Shown: positions 1-7,054 of the stretch, piece after piece
Layout of the letters: the number at the start of each line of letters is the position of its first letter
How positions within the stretch are numbered: the stretch's first letter is position 1
Source: Rheinheimera nanhaiensis E407-8
Lineage (GTDB): Bacteria > Pseudomonadota > Gammaproteobacteria > Enterobacterales > Alteromonadaceae
Reading direction: 5' to 3'
Length of the DNA: 64,000 bases
NCBI RefSeq assembly: GCF_000296695.1
Contig: NZ_BAFK01000005.1
Coordinates: 124,001-188,000, forward strand
The notes under the pieces: generated by a model
What the model was told of the DNA's origin: nothing
Database searches by the model: none
The model's input: the letters and a program-made list of their open reading frames with translations, nothing else
Made by a program: the position numbers and the translations under genes

Positions 1-207
1 CTGGTCGGCTTAATCGATTCGGATTATCAGGGCCCGCTGATGGTATCGATGTGGAACCGCGGTAACGACAGTTTTACTATTGAGCCGGGTGATCGCATCG
101 CCCAGCTGGTGTTTATGCCGGTGGTGCAGGCTGAATTTAATATCGTTGATAGCTTTGAGCAAACCGCGCGCGGCGAAGGCGGCTTTGGCCATTCAGGGAA
201 AGCCTAA
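1..207 (+). CDS. dut: dUTP diphosphatase, C-terminal part (partial at left edge)
   Basis: The reading frame is open from base 1 and stops at 205-207. The visible 68 residues carry the late trimeric dUTPase motifs: [11 protein letters not shown], then RIAQLVF, then the flexible C-terminal arm with [10 protein letters not shown] that closes over the nucleotide. The family hydrolyses dUTP to dUMP and pyrophosphate in the cytoplasm, keeping uracil out of DNA and feeding dTMP synthesis. The start lies outside the window. The stop directly abuts the slmA start codon, so the two are very likely cotranscribed. The conserved dut-slmA-pyrE neighbourhood supports the call. Confidence 0.96.
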   Translation: MVGLIDSDYQGPLMVSMWNRGNDSFTIEPGDRIAQLVFMPVVQAEFNIVDSFEQTARGEGGFGHSGKA

Positions 208-798
208 ATGCCGGCACCACGCAGTACCAACCGCAAAGAAGATATCCTGCAAGCCTTAGCCGCCATGCTGCAAAGCAATAACGGCCAGCGCATTACCACG
301 GCCGCGCTGGCAGAAAAAGTCGGCGTATCCGAAGCGGCGCTATACCGGCATTTCCCCAGCAAAGCGCGGATGTTTGAAGGCTTAATCGAGTTTATTGAAG
401 ACACCCTGCTATCGCGCATTAATGTGATATTGGATGAGCACAAAGACACCGCCAGCCGCAGCGAATTAATTCTGCAGCTGATTTTAGTGTTTGCTGAGCG
501 TAACCCCGGCATTTGCCGCATTTTAACCGGCGATGCCCTGCAAGGTGAGCAGGAACGCCTGCAAGAGCGGGTTGCTCAATTATTTGAAAAACTGGAAACC
601 CAGTTAAAACAATGCCTGCGCGAACGTAAGCTGCGTGAAGGTAAAGGCTTTAGTATCGACGAAGGTGAGCTGGCTAATCTGCTGCTGGCCACGGTAGAGG
701 GTAAACTCAGCCAGTTTGTCCGCTCCGGTTTTACCCGCTTACCCACCCAGCACTGGGCTAATCAGTGGGCTTTGCTGCAACAAACACTGTTTGGTTAA
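208..798 (+). CDS. slmA: nucleoid occlusion factor SlmA (TetR family)
   Basis: This 196-residue protein has the SlmA length and pattern. An N-terminal TetR-type helix-turn-helix spans about residues 10-60 ([20 protein letters not shown]), followed by the helical dimer domain. SlmA binds specific chromosomal sites and blocks FtsZ ring assembly over the nucleoid, coupling chromosome segregation to division. ATG follows the dut stop with no gap, so translation is probably coupled to dut. The order dut-slmA-pyrE-rph matches other gammaproteobacteria. The only odd feature nearby is the hairpin repeat just downstream. Confidence 0.95.
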   Translation: MPAPRSTNRKEDILQALAAMLQSNNGQRITTAALAEKVGVSEAALYRHFPSKARMFEGLIEFIEDTLLSRINVILDEHKDTASRSELILQLILVFAERNPGICRILTGDALQGEQERLQERVAQLFEKLETQLKQCLRERKLREGKGFSIDEGELANLLLATVEGKLSQFVRSGFTRLPTQHWANQWALLQQTLFG

Positions 799-827
799 GC
801 AACGCCACGAGTCAGGAGATAACGTCA

Positions 828-930
828 GGGATTAGGAAATGCTTTCTTCGCCGGCTTCGAGGATCACATCCCTGTGCCCTCTCAGCCTGCGCGGCATCCA
901 TGCCGCTGCTACGAAAGCACACCTAATCCC
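828..930. repeat. Hairpin-forming dispersed repeat, copy A
   Basis: About 100 bases share nearly all of their inner sequence with copy B at 1464-1564; both contain GCCTGCGCGGCATCCATGCC. The outer arms are inverted: GGGATTAGG at 828-836 pairs with CCTAATCCC at 922-930, and TGCTTTC pairs with GAAAGCA just inside. In copy B the arms are different but again complementary, so pairing is kept while sequence changes. It lies between the convergent slmA and dgkA. It is not coding: short ORFs through it are not conserved proteins. Confidence 0.8.
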
Positions 931-971
931 TTCCTTAACCAAAATCAGAAGACTCGGCTGGTTAACAACAG

Positions 972-1343
972 CTAAACGAAGCGCTCATATAGCGCCGCGC
1001 CCCATACCAGCGCCACTATCACTAAGCTGACAAACACCGCTGCCGAGCCCATATCTTTAGCGCGGCCTGAGAGTTCATGCCGTTCTAAACTCACACGGTC
1101 AGTCAGTGATTCAATGGCAGAATTCAGCAGTTCCACCACCAGCACCAAACACCAAACACTGACCAACAGCGCAAACTGACTAACCGAAGTGGCAAGCCAA
1201 GCCGCCAATGGCACAGAGATAACGGCTAAAGTAGTTTCCTGGCGAAAGGCCGATTCAAACTTCCAACTGGCGGCAAAGCCCTGCATTGAGCATTTTGCCG
1301 CTTTGATAATGCGGCCTAAACCGGTGCCGTTTGGTTTCAACAT
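972..1343 (-). CDS. dgkA: Diacylglycerol kinase DgkA
   Basis: The protein has 123 residues, the usual size of prokaryotic integral-membrane diacylglycerol kinase. An N-terminal amphipathic segment precedes three hydrophobic helices (about 38-58, 57-75 and 102-120). The family signature ELLNSAIESLTDR, around residues 72-84, carries the catalytic and metal-binding glutamates. The enzyme phosphorylates diacylglycerol to phosphatidate in the inner membrane, recycling lipid released by osmoregulated glucan and LPS modification. It is convergent with slmA and sits between two copies of the same hairpin repeat. The upstream copy lies in its leader or promoter region. Confidence 0.94.
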   Translation of the reverse strand: MLKPNGTGLGRIIKAAKCSMQGFAASWKFESAFRQETTLAVISVPLAAWLATSVSQFALLVSVWCLVLVVELLNSAIESLTDRVSLERHELSGRAKDMGSAAVFVSLVIVALVWGAALYERFV

Positions 1344-1389
1344 CTTTGCTGTCCTTAGTTGCTGTTTTTATCGGGCTAACACCGAAACA

Positions 1390-1591
1390 TCAGGTACAGG
1401 GTCAGGTGTGCTTTCGAAGCAGGGAGTGTTGCCCCCTTCGCATCAACGCCGAAGTACAGCCAAGTGTCAGGAAATGCTTTCTGCACCGGCTTCAAGGATC
1501 ACATCCCTGTGCCCTCTCAGCCTGCGCGGCATCCATGCCGCTGTTCCGAAAGCACACCTGACACTTTGCTCTCTGGCTATCAGTGTACCTG
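1390..1591. repeat. Hairpin-forming dispersed repeat, copy B, with extended inverted arms
   Basis: The core 1464-1564 matches copy A (828-930) inside, but its outer arms are GTGTCAGG and CCTGACAC instead of GGGATTAGG and CCTAATCCC. A second left arm, GTCAGGTGTGCTTTCG at 1401-1416, is a perfect 16-base inverted match to 1547-1562, so two left arms compete for one right arm. Further outside, GTACA at about 1455 can pair with TGTAC near 1584. It fills the dgkA-pyrE gap. Both copies lie in the same orientation on either side of dgkA. Confidence 0.78.
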
Positions 1592-1610
1592 ACTCTAAAG
1601 CCTAGTTTTT

Positions 1611-2258
1611 TTAAGCGTTAACACCATATTGCGCCCGGTACGCCTTCACGGCTTCCAGGTGCTGTGCCATCTCAGGCTTATCGGCCAGGTAGCTTATCAG
1701 ATCCGGTAGGCTGATAATCGAAATAACCTTGGTATTAAAGTCTCGCTCCACTTCCTGAATGGCCGACAGCTCACCCTGGCCACGCTCTTGCCTATCCAGC
1801 GCAATTAACACCCCGGTAAGCTCAGCGCCCTGCGCCTGAATAAGCGTCATCGACTCACGAATCGCAGTACCGGCGGTAATCACATCATCCACCAGCATAA
1901 TGCGGCCCTTTAGCGGCGAGCCGACTAAGTTGCCGCCCTCGCCATGGGTTTTCGCTTCTTTGCGGTTAAAACAGTACGGCACATCACGGTTATAATGATC
2001 GGCCAGCGCTACCGCTGTAGTGGTAGCAATCGGAATACCTTTATAGGCCGGGCCAAACAGCACATCAAACTCAAGGCCGCTATCCTGCAACGCCGCCGCA
2101 TAAAAGCGGCCTAACTTGGCTAAATCACCGCCGGTGTTAAACAGCCCGGCATTAAAAAAATACGGGCTGGTGCGGCCGGATTTCAGCGTAAAACTGCCAA
2201 ATTTCAGTACATTACGCGACAGCGCAAACTCAATAAATTCACGTTGAAACGGTTTCAT
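1611..2258 (-). CDS. pyrE: Orotate phosphoribosyltransferase
   Basis: The 215-residue protein has the PRPP-binding loop [16 protein letters not shown] in its second half and the N-terminal [16 protein letters not shown] typical of proteobacterial PyrE. It joins orotate to PRPP to make orotidine 5'-phosphate in de novo pyrimidine synthesis and acts as a cytoplasmic dimer. It lies 22 bases downstream of rph on the same strand, the classic rph-pyrE pair of enterics and relatives, so it is probably in one transcript. I saw no clear attenuator in the short gap. Confidence 0.96.
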   Translation of the reverse strand: MKPFQREFIEFALSRNVLKFGSFTLKSGRTSPYFFNAGLFNTGGDLAKLGRFYAAALQDSGLEFDVLFGPAYKGIPIATTTAVALADHYNRDVPYCFNRKEAKTHGEGGNLVGSPLKGRIMLVDDVITAGTAIRESMTLIQAQGAELTGVLIALDRQERGQGELSAIQEVERDFNTKVISIISLPDLISYLADKPEMAQHLEAVKAYRAQYGVNA

Positions 2259-2280
2259 CTTCGAAGATTACCTGTAAAAG

Positions 2281-2994
2281 TTAAGCCAGTACGCGCTTTT
2301 GCTCGTCAATAATTTCACGGATGGCATGCTTGCCTAAATCCAGCATCTGTTGCATTTCTTCAAAGCTAAACGGGGCTTCTTCAGCGGTGCCCTGAATTTC
2401 AATCACCTTGCCGGTTTCGGTCATCACGATATTCATATCGGTTTCGGCGTTGGAATCTTCGGCATAATCTAAATCAGCCACCGCCGTGCCTTTATAAATA
2501 CCCACTGAAACCGCGGCGACCATAAAATTCAGCGGGTTAGTTTTAATCATGCCTTTAGCGCGCATAAAGTTCAGCGCATCCACCAACGCCACACAGGCGC
2601 CGGTAATAGAGGCCGTGCGGGTGCCGCCATCGGCCTGAATCACATCACAGTCGATGGTAATGGTATTTTCACCCAGCAGTTTTAAATCGACTGCAGTGCG
2701 CAGCGCGCGGCCAATCAGGCGCTGAATTTCCATAGTGCGGCCGCCCTGCTTACCACGCGCCGCTTCGCGGTCATTCCGGGTATGGGTCGCGCGTGGCAGC
2801 ATGCCGTATTCGGCCGTTACCCAGCCTTTGCCCTGGCCTTTCATAAAGCGCGGCACCCCTTCGATGACGCTGGCAGTACAAATAACCTTGGTATTACCAA
2901 ATTCCACCAGTACTGAGCCTTCAGCATGGGCGGTAAATTGACGGGTAAAGGTAAGGGGGCGGATCTGACTGGCGGTTCGGCCACTTGGACGCAT
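2281..2994 (-). CDS. rph: Ribonuclease PH
   Basis: RNase PH is a phosphorolytic 3'-5' exoribonuclease that trims tRNA 3' ends. The protein starts [16 protein letters not shown] and contains the phosphate-binding and RNA-contact stretches [20 protein letters not shown] and [20 protein letters not shown] chose the ATG at 2992-2994, giving 237 residues, because the family begins with this motif. The longer frame adds an unrelated 24 residues up to 3066. It is divergent from yicC and leads into pyrE. The family usually forms hexamers. Confidence 0.95.
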   Translation of the reverse strand: MRPSGRTASQIRPLTFTRQFTAHAEGSVLVEFGNTKVICTASVIEGVPRFMKGQGKGWVTAEYGMLPRATHTRNDREAARGKQGGRTMEIQRLIGRALRTAVDLKLLGENTITIDCDVIQADGGTRTASITGACVALVDALNFMRAKGMIKTNPLNFMVAAVSVGIYKGTAVADLDYAEDSNAETDMNIVMTETGKVIEIQGTAEEAPFSFEEMQQMLDLGKHAIREIIDEQKRVLA

Positions 2995-3119
2995 AGCTGC
3001 ACTCCTGAAATTAACAATGGCGGTTATTATAGGGTGGATCCCGTTTGAGGGCGAGCAATTCGCCAAATTCCGTGTTCCTGCGGTATACTCGGTGTTTATT
3101 TGTCGCCAGAGAATTCATT

Positions 3120-3980
3120 ATGATCCACAGCATGACCGCCTTCGCCCGCCACGAAACCAAAGCCAGCTGGGGCACCGCCCAGTGGGAGATCCGCTCGGTA
3201 AACCAGCGTTACCTGGAATCCTACTTTCGCCTGCCCGAGCAGTTTCGCGGTTTAGAAAGCCTGCTGCGCGACAAACTGCGTAATGCCCTGCAGCGCGGCA
3301 AAATAGAAGTAAACCTGCGCTACCACGCCAATCAGGCCGCCGGCGAGCTGACCTTAAATGAAGTCTTTGCCGAGCAATTGCTGCAAAAAGCCCAGCAATT
3401 ACTGCAAAAAGCGCCGCAAGCCCAGCTTAATATCGCCGACATCCTGCGCTGGCCGGGCGTGATGGAAACCCCAAGCGAAGATGTAGATAGCTTACAAGCC
3501 GAATTGCTGGCCGGTTTTGATGCTGCCTTACAAGACTTTTTAGCCGGCCGCGGCCGCGAAGGCGCGGCTATTGAAGATATGATTCAACAGCGTTTAAGCG
3601 CAATTTCAGAGCAAGTCGCTTTTGTTCGCAGCCATCTGCCCCAAGCCATGCAATGGCAACGCGACCGCATCACTAACCGTTTAAATGAAATCAAAGCCGA
3701 CCTAGACCAAAGCCGCCTCGAGCAGGAAATGGCGTTTTTAGCCTCTAAATCCGACGTCGCCGAAGAGCTCGACCGTCTTGACGCTCATATTAAAGAAACC
3801 CGTCACACCCTGAAAAAGGGCGGCGCCTGCGGCCGGCGGTTAGATTTTATGATGCAGGAATTTAACCGCGAAGCGAATACGCTGTCATCCAAAGCTATCA
3901 GCACTGAGATCACCAATGCCGCGGTAGAGCTTAAGGTGTTAATCGAGCAGATGCGTGAGCAAATCCAAAACGTGGAATAA
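3120..3980 (+). CDS. yicC: YicC family endoribonuclease
   Basis: This 286-residue protein starts MIHSMTAFAR and ends with the C-terminal DUF1732 block (GACGRRLDFMMQEFNREANT), the two halves that define YicC; E. coli YicC has a similar length. The family is reported to be a hexameric endoribonuclease affecting small RNA turnover. The start at 3120 fits the family; an in-frame upstream start at 3045 would add 25 unrelated residues. Its last codons form the left copy of a 29-base direct repeat. The gene is therefore the likely integration target of the island that follows. Confidence 0.93.
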   Translation: MIHSMTAFARHETKASWGTAQWEIRSVNQRYLESYFRLPEQFRGLESLLRDKLRNALQRGKIEVNLRYHANQAAGELTLNEVFAEQLLQKAQQLLQKAPQAQLNIADILRWPGVMETPSEDVDSLQAELLAGFDAALQDFLAGRGREGAAIEDMIQQRLSAISEQVAFVRSHLPQAMQWQRDRITNRLNEIKADLDQSRLEQEMAFLASKSDVAEELDRLDAHIKETRHTLKKGGACGRRLDFMMQEFNREANTLSSKAISTEITNAAVELKVLIEQMREQIQNVE

Positions 3981-3991
3981 CATTAATTAAG
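3963..3991. repeat. Left attachment-like repeat (attL) at the yicC 3' end
   Basis: Bases 3963-3991 cover the last codons and stop of yicC plus 11 bases. The same 29-base stretch recurs at 5984-6012 with four mismatches (25 of 29 identical). Such duplication of a gene's 3' end at both ends of a foreign block is the usual footprint of tyrosine-recombinase integration. The yicC 3' end is a known target of SXT/R391-mobilisable islands. The element between is about 2 kb and has lost its integrase. Confidence 0.75.
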
Positions 3992-4039
3992 TAATATATA
4001 TCAAAGCATTATATAAGTTTGCGACCAACAACAACGCCT

Positions 4040-4084
4040 TTTACCCACCAAAAGCCGAACATCATCGGTGGGTAAATTGGTGGC
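4040..4084. repeat. Terminal inverted and direct motif of the yicC island, left
   Basis: TTTACCCACC at 4040-4049 is a perfect inverted match to GGTGGGTAAA at 4067-4076. The latter is followed by TTGGTGG. The same string GGTGGGTAAA followed by ATGGCTGG occurs at 5888-5906 near the other end of the island. Motifs of this type near both ends are compatible with recombinase or excisionase arm sites. Confidence 0.5.
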
Positions 4085-4111
4085 AACTTCAAAGACGGCA
4101 ATTAAGCGAAC

Positions 4112-4291
4112 CTAAGACACCCGCCATTGCGAGATCACATAGCGAGTACTTCTCCCCCCCGCAACGGTTTTCACCAAACACCCCATTTCTACCAACTGTG
4201 CCAAGTGTCGGCTGGCGGTTGCCGGGCTTACGTTGTTAAGGTGAATACATTAGCTAATCTGCTCATTTAGTGAGGCGAATAGCAAGGCTAA
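4112..4291 (-). pseudogene. Remnant of a winged-helix / Fic-type C-terminus
   Basis: Read on the minus strand, this stretch gives LFASLNEQIS, a stop, then an intact block NNVSPATASRHLAQLVEMG followed by LVKTVAGGRSTRYVIS and a stop at 4112-4114. This resembles the winged-helix tail of Fic proteins and related regulators, which end with a glycine-arginine wing and TRY. An in-frame TAA, a further upstream stop and no start or Fic core show it is broken. It lies inside the yicC island, so it is probably the leftover of another cargo gene. Assignment to Fic rather than another winged-helix regulator is an inference. Confidence 0.55.
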
Positions 4292-4413
4292 TCACCTCAG
4301 CAAACGTAACTAGGGTAGATTATTAATTAACTTTAAACACTAAGCAGGCAAACTCAACTGAATTTGACTCTTAGCCAAAGCACTATTGATATAAGGAAAA
4401 TTGCCCTTTAAAG

Positions 4414-4457
4414 GTCGTATTTTTGCATTTGATAAATGTCGTATTTTTGCATATGCT
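4414..4457 (+). promoter_or_regulatory. abiE promoter with two 14-base direct repeats (candidate operator)
   Basis: GTCGTATTTTTGCA occurs at 4414-4427 and again at 4438-4451, 24 bases apart. A good sigma-70 promoter overlaps them: TTGATA at 4429-4434, a 17-base spacer, then TATGCT at 4452-4457. The second repeat occupies most of the spacer and the first abuts the -35 box. AbiEi antitoxins are known to repress their own promoters by cooperative binding to repeated sites, so these are the likely operators. Confidence 0.7.
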
Positions 4458-4484
4458 ATGACCATTATTCGCAGGAGGTATCAG

Positions 4485-4889
4485 ATGACGATACAAGACA
4501 GACTACAAACCAGAGTAAAACGCTCTAAGCGCTCTGTTTTCCTGCGCTCTGATTTTGCCGATATCGCTGATTATGACCAGGTAGGCAGAGGTCTCAGAAG
4601 CCTGGTGCAAGAGGGCTTGCTGCTGAAAATTGGTTATGGCCTGTATGTGCGCGCCAGAGTCAATCGTATCACTGGCCAGTTAATGCCCGATAACCCTGCC
4701 GGTAACGATGGGGTGCTTATTGAGGCCATGGAAAGGTTAGGAGTTGATTATAAGCTTGATGACTTATCTCTTAAAAGTTTGTCGGGCGAAAGCACTCAAA
4801 TTCCGGCAAACGTCAAAATTATTCCAAAAAGTTCGCGCTTTACCCGCAAGATTGCGGTAGGGAAACAGCGTGTCAACGAAGTTCGATAG
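4485..4889 (+). CDS. abiEi: AbiEi-type antitoxin / transcriptional regulator (DUF6088-like)
   Basis: This 134-residue protein has an N-terminal winged-helix segment (about 1-60: SVFLRSDFADIADYDQVGRG, then LRSLVQEGLLLKIGYGLYVR), typical of AbiEi antitoxins of type IV toxin-antitoxin pairs. These neutralise AbiEii without direct contact and repress the operon. ATG at 4485 has a strong AGGAGG eight bases upstream; the frame could extend to 4401 but would run through the promoter. It overlaps abiEii by 20 bases. It carries little of the usual antitoxin C-terminal domain, so antitoxicity may lie in a short tail. It is cargo of the yicC island. Confidence 0.82.
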   Translation: MTIQDRLQTRVKRSKRSVFLRSDFADIADYDQVGRGLRSLVQEGLLLKIGYGLYVRARVNRITGQLMPDNPAGNDGVLIEAMERLGVDYKLDDLSLKSLSGESTQIPANVKIIPKSSRFTRKIAVGKQRVNEVR

Positions 4890-5847
4890 CTCACTTTTTG
4901 TCGATGTTGCCAACGCCCTGGGGCTTGGTAACCCGGCTATTGTTGAAAAAGACTATTATGTCGTGCAACTGCTGCAGCACATATCCACGCTTGAATTTGA
5001 GTATCACCAAATCGTGTTCTCTGGCGGAACAGCACTGGCAAAGTCAGCTATCAAAACGTATCGCATGTCTGAAGATATTGATCTGAAGCTCGTCCCCAAG
5101 CCAGCCTTTTCTGAAATTGCCTCTAAAAATGCGAAGAGAAATGCGCGCAAGGTTGCTAAACAGCTGGTTGAAGCAATACTGGGGCAAAGTAAGATATTCT
5201 CTATTGAGACAGCACCTACAGCGTTAGATGAATACAGATACTTTAGCTTCGATATCCGTTACCCACAGGAATACCAGCAAGCCCCCTGCCTTCGCCCATT
5301 TATCAAGTTAGAATTTATCGAATCTGAATTGCTTAGCGTGGCTGAGGCCAGGAGTATCCAGTCTATTTACGCGAAAATTTTAAACTCTGATATCGAGATT
5401 AAGCAGTTGTCTTGTGCGGTTATTATTGAGACGCAGGCAGAAAAATTGCTGTCAATGATGCGCAGAACAGCCAGTGTGGCGCGTAACAGCGAACGAGAAG
5501 ATGATGAGACCTTGGTTAGGCATATTTACGACACCTACTATATCCAGCTTGCCCAACCTTCCGAGATAAAACAACTTGGGTCTCTCATAGTCAGAGCCAT
5601 TAAAACCGATGTTGAACGCTATGGTAATCAACACCCGCAGATGGTCGAATCTCCTATCGAGGAATTGCGCTTCGGACTGCAGCTATTAGCTACTAACCCA
5701 AAGTTCGAGCAGCGCTACAACAGCTATGTTAGCCCTATGGTGTATGCTGAAAACCCTGTTCAATGGCACGACGCGTTAGCGGTTTTTACAAAGTTGTCGA
5801 ATGACGTATTGGATTATGCAGAGCAACACTTTGATAACCTGCTTTAG
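4870..5847 (+). CDS. abiEii: AbiEii/AbiGii family nucleotidyltransferase toxin
   Basis: The 325-residue protein has the DNA polymerase beta-like nucleotidyltransferase signature of AbiEii: SGGTAL at about 51-56, then SEDIDLKL with the two metal-binding aspartates near 69 and 71. A helical C-terminal half follows. The family transfers nucleotides, in studied members to tRNA 3' ends, and arrests growth, often as abortive phage defence. The start is GTG at 4870, inside the end of abiEi, so the two are translationally coupled. The key residues are intact, so it is probably functional. It lies within the island bounded by yicC repeats. Confidence 0.88.
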   Translation: MSTKFDSSLFVDVANALGLGNPAIVEKDYYVVQLLQHISTLEFEYHQIVFSGGTALAKSAIKTYRMSEDIDLKLVPKPAFSEIASKNAKRNARKVAKQLVEAILGQSKIFSIETAPTALDEYRYFSFDIRYPQEYQQAPCLRPFIKLEFIESELLSVAEARSIQSIYAKILNSDIEIKQLSCAVIIETQAEKLLSMMRRTASVARNSEREDDETLVRHIYDTYYIQLAQPSEIKQLGSLIVRAIKTDVERYGNQHPQMVESPIEELRFGLQLLATNPKFEQRYNSYVSPMVYAENPVQWHDALAVFTKLSNDVLDYAEQHFDNLL

Positions 5848-5887
5848 AATCTAAGCAGTTAATGAGTATTTAAAGCGAACAAAAAAT

Positions 5888-5906
5888 GGTGGGTAAAATG
5901 GCTGGT
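5888..5906. repeat. Terminal motif of the yicC island, right
   Basis: GGTGGGTAAA at 5888-5897 followed by ATGGCTGG repeats the motif at 4067-4084. The remaining 5848-5983 stretch is AT-rich with no gene. It is the right counterpart of the left arm motif, roughly 90 bases from the right attachment-like repeat. Confidence 0.45.
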
Positions 5907-5983
5907 AAAACCGCATAACAACCACCAAAAATAAAGCTATCTACATGATTTAAAAATAAATTAATTTAGCAATCTACAAGTAG

Positions 5984-6012
5984 ATCCAAAACGTCGAATA
6001 ATCTTAACTAAG
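5984..6012. repeat. Right attachment-like repeat (attR)
   Basis: This 29-base stretch repeats the yicC 3' end and stop (3963-3991) with four mismatches. The hairpin that follows at once probably was the original yicC terminator, now separated from the gene by the 2-kb insert. Confidence 0.75.
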
Positions 6013-6014
6013 CA

Positions 6015-6041
6015 CCCGCCTACCTGAACTAGGTTGGCGGG
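6015..6041. terminator. Bidirectional hairpin, original yicC / gdx terminator
   Basis: CCCGCC at 6015-6020 pairs with GGCGGG at 6036-6041, and ACCT at 6022-6025 pairs with AGGT at 6031-6034 around a five-base loop. There is no strong T run on either side. It sits between the convergent ends of the yicC locus and the SMR gene, so a shared terminator role is likely but not certain. Confidence 0.5.
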
Positions 6042-6048
6042 GCCTGAG

Positions 6049-6363
6049 TTAAGAAGACAGCTTTAACCCCGCTACACCACAGATAATCAGCGCAAAACAA
6101 CACAGCTGGCGGCCGCTGATAAGCTGGCCAAAAAACAGGTGGTTAATAACAGTGATAGACACTACCCCTACCGCCAGCCACACCAGATAAGCGGTTGCTG
6201 CCGGGATCTGTTTTAGCGAGATACCAAATAGCAGTAAGCTGACGCTCATGCAGGCGACGGCGAAGATAACATAGGGGATTTTGCTAAAAGACGCTGATTT
6301 TTCAATACCTATCAGCCAGCCCGCTTCTAATACACCGGCGATAATTAACAGCAGCCAAGACAT
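6049..6363 (-). CDS. gdx: SMR-family guanidinium exporter (Gdx/SugE type)
   Basis: The protein has 104 residues and four hydrophobic helices, starting MSWLLLIIAGVLEAGWLIGI. The conserved membrane glutamate in the first helix (LEAGW) is the substrate and proton site of small multidrug resistance pumps. The WLAVGVVSITV block fits the Gdx/SugE subgroup, which exports guanidinium in exchange for protons as a dual-topology dimer. I chose ATG at 6361-6363 because GGAG lies seven bases before it; an upstream in-frame ATG at 6373 lacks this. A guanidine-II riboswitch in the leader makes the guanidine function much stronger than a quaternary ammonium role. Confidence 0.9.
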   Translation of the reverse strand: MSWLLLIIAGVLEAGWLIGIEKSASFSKIPYVIFAVACMSVSLLLFGISLKQIPAATAYLVWLAVGVVSITVINHLFFGQLISGRQLCCFALIICGVAGLKLSS

Positions 6364-6382
6364 AGTACACTCCATCTCAGTT

Positions 6383-6425
6383 GGGGCCGTCCCCGTGTGA
6401 CATAGAGCGGTGAGGTCGTCCTCAC
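6383..6425 (-). promoter_or_regulatory. Guanidine-II (mini-ykkC) riboswitch
   Basis: On the minus strand the leader reads GUGAGG-ACGA-CCUCAC (6410-6425), then a 15-base linker, then GGGG-ACGG-CCCC (6383-6394). Two hairpins with ACGR loops are the defining structure of the mini-ykkC class, which binds guanidine and turns expression on. The second hairpin ends about 20 bases before the start codon, so control of translation initiation is likely. All loop residues expected for ligand binding are present. Confidence 0.93.
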
Positions 6426-6558
6426 TTCAGCAGAAAATTACCCTGCGATCGTCGCAAAACCGGCGGCAAAGTGCAAGCGAAAACAGGCTTTACCACACTT
6501 GAGCCGGCGCTTCGCTTTGCCTACAATGACGCACATTTTACTGATTAAGGCCTAAGCC

Positions 6559-6831
6559 ATGAACGATACAACGCAAGATGCTGTAAACAATGAACAAGAG
6601 CGCCCGGCGTTACCAGACCGCCTGTCGGTTAACCCGCGCAGTCCGCATTATGTTAAAGAGATTTTCCAGTACGATGTTGGTATTACCTTAAACGGCAAAG
6701 ACCGTTTTGATGTAGAAGAATACTGCATCAGCGAAGGTTGGGTAAAAGTAGCTGCCGCTAAGGCGCTGGACCGCCGTGGCCAGCCGCTGCTGATGACGTT
6801 AAAAGGTAAAGTTGCCGCTTTTTATCGCTAA
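6559..6831 (+). CDS. DUF3297 family protein
   Basis: The 90-residue soluble protein contains LPDRLSVNPRSPHYVKEIFQ, then VGITLNGKDRF, then VEEYCISEGWVKV, the pattern I recognise as DUF3297. No function is established. Members are short, acidic, cytoplasmic and widespread in proteobacteria as single genes. ATG follows a weak AGGCC. It stands alone between the riboswitch-controlled exporter and the oxoprolinase operon. The strong conservation of the NGKDRFDVEEYC stretch suggests a binding role, which is inference. Confidence 0.82.
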   Translation: MNDTTQDAVNNEQERPALPDRLSVNPRSPHYVKEIFQYDVGITLNGKDRFDVEEYCISEGWVKVAAAKALDRRGQPLLMTLKGKVAAFYR

Positions 6832-6969
6832 GCCCACACCATAGCCTGTGCTAATTTCCTGTGCTGTATTGTCAGAGGCACTTAGCACAGCCTGGCTATA
6901 TTGCTCTGCGTTTGTTATTACCGTTTTTGCCTGCCTGGCGCTGTCTATTGCCAATACACTATCTTTTTT

Positions 6970-6998
6970 GTCTAGAAATTGGTCGCATCCGACTAGAC
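6970..6998 (+). promoter_or_regulatory. Nested inverted repeat upstream of pxpA (candidate operator)
   Basis: GTCTAG at 6970-6975 is inverted as CTAGAC at 6993-6998, and within it GTCG-CATC-CGAC at 6982-6993 forms a second palindrome. It lies about 60 bases before the pxpA start, in the 223-base gap after the DUF3297 gene, where I see nothing else. A GntR-like or similar repressor site is possible. Confidence 0.35.
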
Positions 6999-7054
6999 TA
7001 TTACAAAACAAGCAAGCAACATGAATAAATTATTTCTGCAGTGGTGGTGCGGTG

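Noticed and set aside
839..1605. Short plus-strand ORFs (839-1030, 1189-1605, 1331-1561) around dgkA
   Set aside because: They run through the hairpin repeats or antisense to dgkA. Their similar peptides come from the repeat, not from a gene family.
3017..3283. Plus-strand 88-codon frame at the rph-yicC gap
   Set aside because: It overlaps yicC in another frame and has no start signal or recognisable product.
3981..6048. AbiE block as ordinary chromosomal genes
   Set aside because: The duplicated yicC end and displaced terminator are better explained by integration.
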